64,000 bases of DNA from Desulfobulbus sp. (GCA_028684915.1 JAQUEZ010000006.1:19355-83354), one strand, 5' to 3'. Shown: positions 45,883-55,239, counted from the first letter of the stretch. Notes: a model not told the origin generated them from the letters alone. Program-made: numbers and translations.

Positions 45883-46305
45883 CACCCTGCCCAATTTACC
45901 CCCCCAATTCCTTTAATCCAATCAAACAAGTCAAGACTATTCTCAAGCATAATTCCACAAGGATCGATCAGGAACCTTCGATTGATTCTTTGCCTTAAGG
46001 TGAAAAGTACGCTTTTCATTAGATCATCACTCTCAAGTTTAGCTTAACAGTTCACATATGGGACTATTTCGACTACCTCATTTTACCTGTTTTGGGCATC
46101 TTCTTGCCACACCACAAAACTATTATCAAAACAATTCCAGCAACTTAAACATGCCTCACGTACTTGTCTTCGAAATTTTTATCACTACACATACATTTCT
46201 TATTTATAAAAAATGTAATCAAAACGTTAAATAAACTTTTTTCATCACTACTGTAAAAAACACTACAAACAGAGTCAATCAGGTTAATGACGGAAAGGAA
46301 ATCCA

Positions 46306-46494
46306 GTGTCAATTATGAACATGAAAAAAACTGAAAGAATATGTGGAACATGCAAATATTGGTCCGGACTCAGACAATTCATTGACAATGTTTGTGCCAT
46401 TTACAAAAAAGCAATGGGTATCTGTTCCGGCCCTCACTTCACGGACTGGCAAGTACGGTCTGTTTCGGTATGTACAGCATGGGAACCTTTCTAG
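46306..46494 (+). CDS. Small Cys-rich protein, copy 1
   Basis: A 62-residue protein probably starting at the GTG of 46306, which follows AAGGAA at good distance. Pattern: RICGTCKYWSG, two single Cys in the middle, and CTAWEPF at the end. The five-Cys layout could bind a metal or Fe-S cluster. It is homologous to the next small gene. No family is recognised. Confidence 0.6.
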   Translation: MSIMNMKKTERICGTCKYWSGLRQFIDNVCAIYKKAMGICSGPHFTDWQVRSVSVCTAWEPF

Positions 46495-46528
46495 TGTCAA
46501 AGACACCATTAAATCGCGGTGCACATTA

Positions 46529-46726
46529 ATGACAATAATAAGGCTAGACAACTCGGAAAGATACTGTGGAAACTGCAGATATTGGACTGGAATACGCGAG
46601 AATCTGGAAGACGCTTATTTTGTAAGCGACAAGGAAACAGCGGTCTGTAATTGCATATATTTCAATGATATCACTAGGCTATCGACATCGACCTGCACAG
46701 CTTGGGAAAGCTACCAGAAAGGGTGA
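46529..46726 (+). CDS. Small Cys-rich protein, copy 2
   Basis: A 65-residue paralog of the preceding protein: RYCGNCRYWTGIRENLED, CNC in the middle, CTAWESYQKG at the end. The shared C-x2-C-x-YW(S/T)G and C-T-A-W-E motifs show tandem duplication with substantial divergence. Its stop lies within an in-frame candidate start region of the WecA-like gene. Weak ribosome site. Confidence 0.6.
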   Translation: MTIIRLDNSERYCGNCRYWTGIRENLEDAYFVSDKETAVCNCIYFNDITRLSTSTCTAWESYQKG

Positions 46727-47783
46727 AATAATCATAAAGAGCTTTCACATACCATTAATTTTACTGTTGGCGTTGATTATATCTCTATGGTCAGTACCGA
46801 TTATCATTCGATGGGCGATTAAAATCAACGCTGTTGACACTCCGAACTCCAGAAAAGTTCACCGATACGCGGTACCTCGCATAGGGGGCGTGGCCATCTT
46901 CGCTGCATGGATTGTTCCCGTTCTATTAACTACAGATATGAGCCGTGAGGCTTGGGGTATGATGGCAGGCGCTTTCATAATGTTCACAACCGGCCTTATT
47001 GATGACATCTATGATATTTCAGCAGTACGCAAACTTGCATGTCAGATATTTGCCAGCCTTGTAACAATGTTTTTTGGCGGGTTTTATATAAAAGTACTCT
47101 GCAATTTTCCAGGGATCACGACGATTACTCTGCCAAGCTGGCTGGTTATCCCGGCTACCATTTTTTTCGTAGTAGGTATAGTCAATGCTTTTAATATGAT
47201 AGATGGGCTTGATGGGCTCGCCGGTGGCGTCGGCATAATAACTCTTTCAACTTTCGCAATCCTTGCATACCTGTCAGACAACTACTTGATTCTGCCGCTT
47301 ACAATTGCCTTAATAGGAGGAATCATAGGATTTTTAAAGTATAATTTCTATCCGGCCCGGATTTTCATGGGGGATTCGGGTAGTCTCACGATTGGTTTTA
47401 TCACTGCTTTTCTAGCCATTTCACTTACCCAGACCCCTCTAACCAATGTACGTCCTGTAGTCCCACTCTTAATTCTGGGAATTCCGATTACAGACCTATT
47501 ATTTGTTTCAGCAAAACGTACTCTTACTGGAAAAAATCCGTTTGCGGCGGACCGTAACCATTTACACCACAAATTACTTGACATAGGATTTGAGCACAGT
47601 TTCACGGTTCTCATCATTTATAGTATTTCCTTACTATTATCAATTTCGTCTCTGCTTTATTATCGATTCAACGAGCCTATTCTGATGATTTTTAACATAT
47701 TCTTTTTGTTTATATTGTATAGGATATTAGGTTTTAAGCTGGTCTCAGCTAAAACAAATTCACTGAATATAGGAAAACCTTAA
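46665..47783 (+). CDS. WecA/MraY-like phospho-sugar transferase
   Basis: A polytopic protein of about 350-372 residues with the polyprenyl-phosphate GlcNAc/MurNAc-1-P transferase motifs: DTPNSRKVH--PRIGG, GLIDDIYD, NAFNMIDGLDGLAGG, MGDSGSLTIGF and DRNHLHHKL. It initiates a lipid-linked glycan on the inner membrane, for O-antigen, capsule or exopolysaccharide. The start is uncertain: the ATG at 46665 lacks a ribosome site and overlaps the upstream gene, while GAAAGGGTGA at its stop would suit a non-ATG start (ATA/ATC) near 46728-46736. No other glycan genes adjoin it. Confidence 0.88.
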   Translation: MISLGYRHRPAQLGKATRKGEIIIKSFHIPLILLLALIISLWSVPIIIRWAIKINAVDTPNSRKVHRYAVPRIGGVAIFAAWIVPVLLTTDMSREAWGMMAGAFIMFTTGLIDDIYDISAVRKLACQIFASLVTMFFGGFYIKVLCNFPGITTITLPSWLVIPATIFFVVGIVNAFNMIDGLDGLAGGVGIITLSTFAILAYLSDNYLILPLTIALIGGIIGFLKYNFYPARIFMGDSGSLTIGFITAFLAISLTQTPLTNVRPVVPLLILGIPITDLLFVSAKRTLTGKNPFAADRNHLHHKLLDIGFEHSFTVLIIYSISLLLSISSLLYYRFNEPILMIFNIFFLFILYRILGFKLVSAKTNSLNIGKP

Positions 47784-47880
47784 TAACAAGGTAACAAAGC
47801 TTATTTTTAGACGATTATAACTGAGCAAAACCTGATTCTTTAACAACCATTAGCCAAGTTAACCATAAAGGGGTTACTAA

Positions 47881-48249
47881 ATGATATCTACTTGCTCAAA
47901 AGTCACCGGCATAAAATTTTCGAGTTCAAACATAATACATATTAGAGAAACCGATGATGATAATATATTTGGTGACATTAGACTTGATCCGCTTTCATCG
48001 TGTGCCAGACACAACGATAAAATAGTTTATCTAACACGAAAGGAATTTTCTTTGCTGGAATTATTTTTACTCAACCCTAACAAAACCCTGTCTCGTGAGT
48101 TTATAGCAGAAAAAGTGTGGAACATCAGATGTGAGCTATTTACAAACATCGTCGATGTTTACATTTGCTACCTGCGCAAAAAAATTGATCATAAGAGGAA
48201 GAAACTTATCCATACAGTTCGTTATGGCGGGTACGTCCTGAAAATTTAG
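47881..48249 (+). CDS. Stand-alone OmpR-type winged-helix protein without receiver
   Basis: A 122-residue protein consisting of an N-terminal linker and a Trans_reg_C winged helix (LTRKEFSLLELFLLNPNK, FTNIVDVYICYLRKKID, LIHTVRYGGYVL). It matches the DNA-binding halves of the regulators at 8854 and 24353 but has no receiver, so it cannot be controlled by phosphorylation. It may compete at or constitutively occupy the same sites. AAAGGGG precedes the ATG. Confidence 0.8.
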   Translation: MISTCSKVTGIKFSSSNIIHIRETDDDNIFGDIRLDPLSSCARHNDKIVYLTRKEFSLLELFLLNPNKTLSREFIAEKVWNIRCELFTNIVDVYICYLRKKIDHKRKKLIHTVRYGGYVLKI

Positions 48250-48413
48250 ATTTTTTTGCAGACTGTTAAACCGACAAGTTGCGTTAAATGCCATTAAGGA
48301 TAACAATTACAAGGTTATATCCTTAGCAATCGTTTGGCCTCCTCCTTGAAAAATGTTCCATGCAAAAGTAGAGATTTCTGGCAAAATCAGACCATGACCG
48401 GAGGGGTTTTTTA

Positions 48414-49498
48414 CCATGAAGAAATCGAAGTTCACAGAGGAGCAGATCATCTTTGCCTTACGGCAAGAGGAGATGGGAACGAGTGTAGGCGAGGGGTGCC
48501 GGAAGATGGGGATCTGCAAAGCGACGTATTTCAACTGGAAGAAGAAATACGGGGGGGCTCGGCGTTTCCGAGTTGCGGCGGATGAAGCAGTTTAAGGAGG
48601 AGAACCGGCAACTGAAGAAGCTGGTGGCCGATCTGAGCCTCGACAATCAGATGCTCCAGAATGTCCGTTAAAAAAGCGCTAAAACCAGCCCAGAGACAAG
48701 AGCTCGCAGCACACTTGCAGCAGGTTTGGCGCAAGAGCGAAAGGCGTAGCTGCGACATTGCCCATATCCAACAGACATCTTTTCGGTATGTTGCGCATGG
48801 TCGTGATGATTCTGTGCTTCGTCTGCGTATCCGTTAAATCGCGGAAGTATGTATCCGCTAGGGTTACCTTCACATCCACACCCTGCTTCGACGTGAGGGC
48901 TTGCACGTCAATCACAAGCGGGTATAGCGGACTTACTGCGAGGAAGGGTTGAATCTTCGTCGAAGGAGGCCCCGCCGGCGGGTAAGTGCCACATATCGGG
49001 TAGAACGTCCGGCTGCCTCCAGTTTAACGACTCCTGGAGCATGGATTTTGTCGCCGACAACCTGTTCAATGGGCGTCGGTTTCGTGCGTTAACTGTAGTC
49101 GATAACTGGAGCCGCGAGTGCCTTGCCATCCGGGTTGATCAGAGAATGAAGGGTGAAGATGTAGTCGCAATGATGACAGCTTTGACGGGCAGTCGAAGGC
49201 CGGCAAACCAAATCTTCCTGGACAATGGCAGCGAGTTCATTTCGAAGGCGCTTGATAGATGGTCCTACGAGAATCAGGTCATCCTAGACTTCTCACGACC
49301 AAGGAAGCCTACCGACAATGCATTGATCGAACCTTTCAACGGCAGTTTTCGTGACGAATGCCTGAGTGTGAACTGGTTTCCGTCACTTGTTGATGCCTGA
49401 CAGAAAATCGAAAACTGGCAGCAGGAATACAACGACTTCCGGCCGCACAACGCTCTCAGAAATCTCCACTTTTAGCCGGTTCAGTTTGGGGTGGAGGA
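48414..49498 (+). pseudogene. Decayed IS3-family element
   Basis: orfA starts at 48414 (KKSKFTEEQIIFALRQEE, CRKMGICKATYFNWKKKYG) and is broken by an extra G in a seven-G run near 48554; the correct frame then reads LGVSELRRMKQ, KEENRQLKKLVADLSLD. orfB fragments follow with several frame changes: RDDSVLRLRIR, MDFVADNLFNGRRFRALTVV, FLDNGSEFISKA and NALIEPFNGSFRDECLS (the DDE core), then in-frame stops. Clear ends were not found. It adjoins trbB and marks the right side of the DNA separating trbB from trbC. Confidence 0.85.
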
Positions 49499-49552
49499 AG
49501 GGGTTACATGATTTAAAAATATGAAAATCCCAAAATATTCGAGCTAAATCCT

Positions 49553-50530
49553 TCACCTGTCTATTGATGTCAGTAAATACTTTCCACCTTCCACTCCCTC
49601 GACTTTTGTTATTTCCCTGATTTTCCGGCCATGCCCCGCTCGTTCGATATGGATCACTATGTTGACCGCTTCGGCGATGAGCTCCTTCGGGACGGTTATG
49701 ACCGCTTCCTGGATGAGTTGTTCCAGCCGGGTCAGTCCGGCCCGGGCGCTGTTGGCGTGAACGGTGGCACAGCCGCCAGGATGGCCGGTGTTCCAGGCTT
49801 TCAGGAGTGACAGGGCTTCCGGTCCCCTTACCTCCCCTACTACAATCCGGTCCGGCCGGAGGCGCATGGTAGCCCGGAGCAGATCGTTCATGGTGGCGAC
49901 GCCTTCCTTTGCCCTAAGAAATACGGTGTCCGGTGCAGAACATTGAAGTTCCAGGGTATCCTCGATGATGACGATCCGGTCGTTGGTGGCAGCAATTTCG
50001 TTGAGCACCGCGTTGACGAGGGTGGTTTTGCCGGTTCCGGTACCGCCGGTTACCAGGATGTTCTGCCGGAAGTGGACCGCCTCCAGGATGGCGGCTTTCT
50101 GACGCTCGGTCATAATCCCTTGGGTTACATAGTCGTCAAGGGTGAAGATCAACAAGGCCTTCTTGCGAATGGTGAAGACCGGCGCCGGAACGACCGGCGG
50201 CAATACCCCCTGAAAACGGCTGCCGGTGCCGGGGAGCTCGGCGGAGAGCAGCGGCTTGGCCTCGTTGCATTCGGCCCCGGTGCCAGTGGCAACCAGCCGG
50301 ATGATACGCTCCGCGTCCTGGGGGGTGATGGTGTGGCCGGTGTCCTGCCGGCCGACGCCCAGGCTGTCGCTCCAGAGCCTGCCGTCCTGGTTGAGCATCA
50401 GCTCGATCACGGTGTCGTCGGTCAGCAGACTTCCGACAGCGGGCCCCATGGCGGTTTTAAGCATGGTGATCAGCCGTTCGGAGCTGGTGTCCTTGATGGA
50501 GATGGGTTTGCTAGTCTGCATCGTCATCAT
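49553..50530 (-). CDS. trbB: TrbB, VirB11-like ATPase
   Basis: A 325-residue hexameric transfer ATPase. Walker A is GGTGTGKTT near residue 165, followed by IIEDTLELQC, the Asp box with RLRPDRIVVGEVRG and a His box (GHPGGCATVHANS). It powers pilus assembly and DNA transfer from the inner membrane. It overlaps the RHH gene by 20 nt. Downstream, where trbC should follow, lies the decayed IS3 element. Confidence 0.96.
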   Translation of the reverse strand: MMTMQTSKPISIKDTSSERLITMLKTAMGPAVGSLLTDDTVIELMLNQDGRLWSDSLGVGRQDTGHTITPQDAERIIRLVATGTGAECNEAKPLLSAELPGTGSRFQGVLPPVVPAPVFTIRKKALLIFTLDDYVTQGIMTERQKAAILEAVHFRQNILVTGGTGTGKTTLVNAVLNEIAATNDRIVIIEDTLELQCSAPDTVFLRAKEGVATMNDLLRATMRLRPDRIVVGEVRGPEALSLLKAWNTGHPGGCATVHANSARAGLTRLEQLIQEAVITVPKELIAEAVNIVIHIERAGHGRKIREITKVEGVEGGKYLLTSIDR

Positions 50531-50993
50531 TCCCCTCCCCTTCTTTGGCCTGGAAAAAATCCGTAGGTTTGAAAAACACGTCTTCCGGCAGGTCGTCGAA
50601 CAGCGACCGCCCTGATTGCAGCCTCGATGCCAGGGCCTCCAGAAACTTCCGATATCTCCGGCCGCCGGCCTTTTCGGCGGATGACTTCTGGTCGTCCGGC
50701 AACTCCAGGGTGTTTGTCAGCCAGGCCCGGATGAACAGGGAAAGCGTTTCCCCGATGATTTCCTCGTTGCGCTCGATGGCCTTGACCCGCCGCTCGATCC
50801 GGTCGAGAGAGCGGCCCAGGATCGCCTCTTTCTTGTCGGAGGCCTTCGGGAACAGGAATTCCCTTACTGCTGCCTCGATAATGTCCGTTCTGGATACCCC
50901 CCGCCGTTGCCTCTGGAGCTTTTCCAGGGCTTCATCAAGGTCAGGCGCCAGCCGCACGGAACAGCGGACTTTATTTCCCCTTGAGGTTTTCAC
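50511..50993 (-). CDS. Ribbon-helix-helix protein of the traG-trbB junction
   Basis: A 160-residue protein with an N-terminal RHH/CopG motif (RCSVRLAPDLDEALEKLQRQ, VSRTDIIEAAVREFL) and a helical C-terminal part (IERRVKAIERNEEIIGETLSLFIRAWL). Genes of this kind lie between traG and trbB in many P-type elements. It may regulate transfer genes or act in the relaxosome. Overlaps traG by 4 nt and trbB by 20 nt. Confidence 0.8.
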   Translation of the reverse strand: MKTSRGNKVRCSVRLAPDLDEALEKLQRQRRGVSRTDIIEAAVREFLFPKASDKKEAILGRSLDRIERRVKAIERNEEIIGETLSLFIRAWLTNTLELPDDQKSSAEKAGGRRYRKFLEALASRLQSGRSLFDDLPEDVFFKPTDFFQAKEGEGNDDDAD

Positions 50994-53056
50994 AACGAGA
51001 TCCCCCTGTCGTGTTCATGGTCTTTCTGTTCCTCTTCCCGCATCCGGTTCAATACCAGGATGCTGTGCAAGTAGTCGTCATCCTCTTCTGTTTCATCGTC
51101 TGCCGTGCCAAGCGGCACGTCTATCATTTCGGCTTCTTCGTCGGCTTTTTCAGAAAATGGCACCGAAGAGGAACCGGCGTGCCGGTTCGACAGGATGCTG
51201 CCGCTTGTTTCAGGGGTGACGGCAACCCCGGTCGCCCCCTCCCCGGCTGGTTCTTTCTGCATCACTGATAGATCAGGAAGGCCGGTGGACCTGCAGATAT
51301 CGCTTTTCCCCGGGGCAGGGACAACCCGGCGCATGAAGTTCCTGTCCTGGTAGTAAAAGAGCTTTCTCGCCCGAATCGGCGGATGGCCGGCAAGGAAAAT
51401 TATCTCTTCCTCGTAGGGCAAAATCGACACTTCGCCCGGCGTCAACAGCGGTCGCCCGGTTTCCTGGGTACTGTAGGACATGTGCTTGAGCCAGAGGCTC
51501 ATGCGGTCCCCGGAGAGGCTCTGGTTGTTGACGATCTCGGTCTTTTGGCCAAGCATCCGGCTGATGAGCTCCGCGGTATCGTTATCGTTCGGCGTGAACA
51601 CGATCCGGATGTGACAGTTGTCCATAATGCTGTTGTGCGGGCCATAGGTTTTTTTCAGCTGGTTGAGGGACTGGACCACCAGTAGCGCCTTCATGCCGTA
51701 TCCGGCAATAAAGGCAAGGGCCGATTCAAAGAAGTCCAGGCGGCCGAGGGCGGGAAATTCGTCCAGCAGCAGCAACAGCCGGTGCTGGTAGGCTGCGACC
51801 GGTTTCCCTTCCTTGAACTCCAAAGACTCGGTCAGGGTCCGGCCAATCTGGTTGATGATCATGCGCATCAGCGGCCGGGTCCGGCTGAGGTCCGAAGGCG
51901 GCACTACCAGGTAGAGGCTTACCGGGTCGTCATGGTACATCAGGTCGCTGATTTTGAACTCACTGGAGCAGGTATTCGCGGCAACGATGGGATCCCGGTA
52001 GAGGCCGAGGAAGCTCATGGCGGTGGACAGGACCCCGGACCGCTCGTTGTCGGACTTGTTGAGCAGCTCCCGGGCGGCGGCGGCCACCACCGGATGGGTG
52101 GCTGTTTTCCGGCCGGTCATGTCAAGCCAGCTGTTGTTCAGTTCCGGGTCGTGTTTCGCAGTGAGCATCGAGGCGATGGTCTGATCGATGCCCCGGTTTG
52201 GATCGGAGAGGAAGGAGGCGACGGACGTCAGGTTCTTGCTCCGGATCTCCCGGGCATAGAGGATATGCAGGATGGTTCCGACCAGGAGGGCATGGCCAGT
52301 TTTTGCCCAATGGTCGAGCTGGCCGGTTCCCTGCGGGTCAACCAGGATGTCGGCGATATTCTGTGCATCGCGCACTTCGTTCCGGGTTCCCATCCGGATT
52401 TCCTCCAGTGGGTTATACTTGACGCTGCTGCCGTCGCTTGCCGTGGGGTCGAATTTCATGACCCGATTTTTCAGCGCCCGTTTCCGGTATCCGGCGGTTA
52501 TCCCCCAGTTCTCCCCCTTGATGTCGGTCACGATGACCGAATTGGGCCAGGTCAGGAGCGTCGGGATGATGATCCCGACACCCTTCCCGCTCCTGGTTGG
52601 GGCAATCGCCATGACATGTTCCGGACCGTCATGACGCAGATAGTTGCCGTCACTGGATACGCCTATCACCACGCCCTTCCCTTCCAGCAGTCCGGCCTTC
52701 TTCAGATCCTCTTTTGTTGACCAGCTGGCCGTTCCATGACTGGTGGGTACGGTCTTCCTGCGGGCTCTGGCAAGGGAAAGATACACGGCGAAAATGACTC
52801 CGGATATGCTCCCGAAGTACGAAAACCACAGCGCGTTTTCGAACTGCCGGGGTGCATAGGCACCGTAGTGGAAGTACCAGGCGAGAAACTTCCAGGGGAC
52901 GTAAACAGGCCAGCCCTTGATTACCAGAAGTGGCGGTCCGAGTTCGGGCTGATAGGCCAGCCATTTGGCGACAAACTGTGTCGAGGTCCACAAACCCAGG
53001 ACAAAAACGGCTATGATCATCAGGCTGGTGAAGAGTAGAAACTTTGTCGGCTTCAT
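50990..53056 (-). CDS. traG: TraG, VirD4-like coupling protein
   Basis: A 688-residue coupling ATPase with N-terminal membrane helices (about 5-25 and 85-105), Walker A APTRSGKG near residue 152 and Walker B LLLLDEFPALG near 430. It brings the relaxase-DNA complex to the secretion channel. The C-terminus is acidic and variable. It begins within 4 nt of the zinc-ribbon gene stop and ends overlapping the RHH gene. Confidence 0.96.
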   Translation of the reverse strand: MKPTKFLLFTSLMIIAVFVLGLWTSTQFVAKWLAYQPELGPPLLVIKGWPVYVPWKFLAWYFHYGAYAPRQFENALWFSYFGSISGVIFAVYLSLARARRKTVPTSHGTASWSTKEDLKKAGLLEGKGVVIGVSSDGNYLRHDGPEHVMAIAPTRSGKGVGIIIPTLLTWPNSVIVTDIKGENWGITAGYRKRALKNRVMKFDPTASDGSSVKYNPLEEIRMGTRNEVRDAQNIADILVDPQGTGQLDHWAKTGHALLVGTILHILYAREIRSKNLTSVASFLSDPNRGIDQTIASMLTAKHDPELNNSWLDMTGRKTATHPVVAAAARELLNKSDNERSGVLSTAMSFLGLYRDPIVAANTCSSEFKISDLMYHDDPVSLYLVVPPSDLSRTRPLMRMIINQIGRTLTESLEFKEGKPVAAYQHRLLLLLDEFPALGRLDFFESALAFIAGYGMKALLVVQSLNQLKKTYGPHNSIMDNCHIRIVFTPNDNDTAELISRMLGQKTEIVNNQSLSGDRMSLWLKHMSYSTQETGRPLLTPGEVSILPYEEEIIFLAGHPPIRARKLFYYQDRNFMRRVVPAPGKSDICRSTGLPDLSVMQKEPAGEGATGVAVTPETSGSILSNRHAGSSSVPFSEKADEEAEMIDVPLGTADDETEEDDDYLHSILVLNRMREEEQKDHEHDRGISL

Positions 53057-53235
53057 GGATCATCCTCCTCCTCGCATTCCCGGAATAGTTCGTCATCTTC
53101 CGGAACCACGGTGAAAATCTCCCCGCACCCGGGACAGTGGTATTCCTTGTAAGGAGACGGGGTAATGGTAATTTTCATTTTGCATTCCGGGCAGGTGATT
53201 TTCCCGTCCGGCCAGAGGTTGATTACTTTCGTCAC
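53053..53235 (-). CDS. 60-residue zinc-ribbon protein
   Basis: A small protein with CPECKMKI and CPGCGEIF Cys pairs (a zinc ribbon, MJ0042-like) and an acidic tail. It overlaps traG by 4 nt and follows the relaxase gene by 12 nt, so it is part of the transfer operon. It may assist the relaxase or coupling protein; function unknown. Confidence 0.65.
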   Translation of the reverse strand: MTKVINLWPDGKITCPECKMKITITPSPYKEYHCPGCGEIFTVVPEDDELFRECEEEDDP

Positions 53236-53247
53236 GCGGATTCTCCT

Positions 53248-55053
53248 TTATCGTTCGATGTCCATGTTCTCCCGCCCTGTCCGGACTTCTTTCCGGGGGC
53301 CGGACTTTTTCACGTCCTCCATGAAATCCTGTCTCATGGTGATCCCCTTGTCCGTCCGGGAAGCGATACCCATTTGCAGAAGCGTTTCGATCCTTTCTCC
53401 CTTCGCCCGGTTCAGCTCGCGGATAAAGCTGCTGCTTGCAGTGGAAGCGTCAGGCAAGCGCCCCGCCGCAAGTTCCCTGTCAATCCAAGTGGGAGACTTC
53501 GAGCGTACCTGTTCGTCAAGACCGGCGGCGGATTCAAGCGCCACCTTGACAGGATTTCCGCCATGCTCCTTAAGCCGGTTTTCCAGGTCTGCTGGTATGA
53601 TCCAGGCACCCTCCCCCGCCCGCCTGATGATTCCACGGCTTTCAAGCGCCTTCAGTCTCTTGATGTAGTTTTCCAGATATTTTTCAACCGTGACACCCTC
53701 GGGCAGGCGGTACTTATTGACCTGACTTTGGTGCAATTCCATGCTGTAAAGGCCGTCATTGCCCGCCGCTATTTCCGTGATCTTTCTATCGGAAACAAGC
53801 AGCTCACCTTTCCGGTTATCTCCTGAGACCGTGACGATTGCCCCCGCCCTTGCTTCCATGCCAGGCGTCTCGGAATTTTTCGAGAGCGGCACGTAGTAAA
53901 TGCGGTTGTCGGTTGCGGATATCACCAGGTATTTCCTGTCGTTCAGCTCGTTGGAAACGCCTTTTTCGAGAACCAAGCCGGTTATGCTTTTCCGCTCCAG
54001 ACCGCTTGGATCTATGATGTGTTTTTCCTGGTTGTTGCCTCCGGGAAGATTCCTGTGCATGGTCTTGATGATGTCGTTTCTGATGCCCAGCTCGCGGAGC
54101 GTCGTTTCAAAATCTTCCCTTACCTTCCAGACGCCGGGCTTGATCTCCCTGGCAAGCCGCATGGACTCCAGGAATTTCAAACGTTGCGTCCGGACCGCTC
54201 TCCTGAATTCCTCGAAACCTCTCTCACGGCCGGAAGAAACCCGGACATCAATAACGTTGTCCTGGCTCCTCGAAGCAATCTTTTTCAGTTCACGGTCTAT
54301 GCTCGTGAAAGCCTCCCGTCCTATCTCTTTCGTGATCCCGTTTCTGATTTCAAGTTCCGTTCTCAGTCCCAGGTGATCGTTCGCGATCTCCCGGGCACGG
54401 TTGCGGACACCGTTTGAGATGTAATCGCGGCTGATGACCAGATCGTTTCCGTCGCCCGTGACCCCTCGTATTATGATGTGAGAGTGCGGCGTGTCCGTGT
54501 TGAAATGGTTGACTGCGACATAATCAAGCCGCGTTCCAAGGTCTGCTTCCATCTGCTGAACCAGTTCTCTGGTAAAGGCGGTGAGGTCAAGATTCCGGGA
54601 GTTTTCCGGGGAGACAATGAACCGAAAATGGTGCCGGTCTTCCGCCGCGATTCGCATCCATTCATCAAGAAACCGGCTGTCAGGACTTCCTGACCCGTTG
54701 TAGATTTCCGGTGCTTTATGGTCAGTCCCTTCGACGCCTTTCCTTGTAAAATAGCTGCAATGATCCTGAAGGGATTTCAGGCCGTTTTTTTTGGAGACAT
54801 GGCGCACGACACGGGACTTTACGACAACACGCTGGGACGCTTCGGACGCATTCCTTGTGAAAAGATGCTTTCCGGAATGGCGGTGTGACGCCTTGTTGAT
54901 AGCACGAACCATTTCCCTTAGAAACAGGGCGCTCGCGGGCGTTTTGTACTGCTGTCCGGCCTCATTACTGACTCGTTTTTTTGATCTCCCGACACTTATG
55001 TTGAGGTCGGCGTTTTCATCCGAATTCTCATGGATTCTAATAATTCTGGGCAT
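53248..55053 (-). CDS. traI: MOBP-type relaxase with DUF3363 region
   Basis: A 601-residue relaxase. I start it at 55053, preceded by AAGGGG; codons to 55083 have no site. The metal-binding three-His motif is NHFNTDTPHSHIIIRG (His183, His190, His192), and Tyr101 in HCSYFTRKG is the likely nicking tyrosine. The C-terminal half is the DUF3363 type found in VirD2/TraI-like proteins of ICEs. It nicks oriT and pilots the strand. It is the first gene leftward from the candidate oriT at 55134-55219. Confidence 0.9.
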   Translation of the reverse strand: MPRIIRIHENSDENADLNISVGRSKKRVSNEAGQQYKTPASALFLREMVRAINKASHRHSGKHLFTRNASEASQRVVVKSRVVRHVSKKNGLKSLQDHCSYFTRKGVEGTDHKAPEIYNGSGSPDSRFLDEWMRIAAEDRHHFRFIVSPENSRNLDLTAFTRELVQQMEADLGTRLDYVAVNHFNTDTPHSHIIIRGVTGDGNDLVISRDYISNGVRNRAREIANDHLGLRTELEIRNGITKEIGREAFTSIDRELKKIASRSQDNVIDVRVSSGRERGFEEFRRAVRTQRLKFLESMRLAREIKPGVWKVREDFETTLRELGIRNDIIKTMHRNLPGGNNQEKHIIDPSGLERKSITGLVLEKGVSNELNDRKYLVISATDNRIYYVPLSKNSETPGMEARAGAIVTVSGDNRKGELLVSDRKITEIAAGNDGLYSMELHQSQVNKYRLPEGVTVEKYLENYIKRLKALESRGIIRRAGEGAWIIPADLENRLKEHGGNPVKVALESAAGLDEQVRSKSPTWIDRELAAGRLPDASTASSSFIRELNRAKGERIETLLQMGIASRTDKGITMRQDFMEDVKKSGPRKEVRTGRENMDIER

Positions 55054-55133
55054 CTCATAACCCCTTGAAAATATTAGCTTCATATTTTCGACATACAGAA
55101 TAGTGTCAGTACATCAAGAGCTTAAGTCTTTTT

Positions 55134-55219
55134 TGTCATACACGTCACCATGTGAATGACAACAATCAGGTTTTAATCCGGATGCATACGTCATGGCGTA
55201 TGACATCCTTTTATCTTGC
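55134..55219. promoter_or_regulatory. oriT: Candidate origin of transfer (oriT)
   Basis: The gap upstream of the relaxase holds IR1 TGTCATACACGT-CACC-ATGTGAATGACA (55134-55161; 10 of 12 pairs) and IR2, whose arms ATGCATACG and CGTATGACAT (55182-55190, 55197-55206) flank TCATGG. Twelve bases beyond IR2 is TATCTTG-CC (55212-55220), which fits the P-type nic pattern YATCYTG-Y, with nicking expected after base 55218. IR-then-nic order is as in RP4-type oriTs. IR1 and IR2 share TGTCATAC. Confidence 0.5.
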
Positions 55220-55239
55220 CTTATGGTTATGGAAGGCAG

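Noticed and set aside
48540..48570. Seven-G run in the IS3 orfA as a programmed frameshift site.
   Set aside because: IS3 frameshifting uses A-rich slippery sites between orfA and orfB; here the shift is early in orfA and later parts have further stops, so it is decay.
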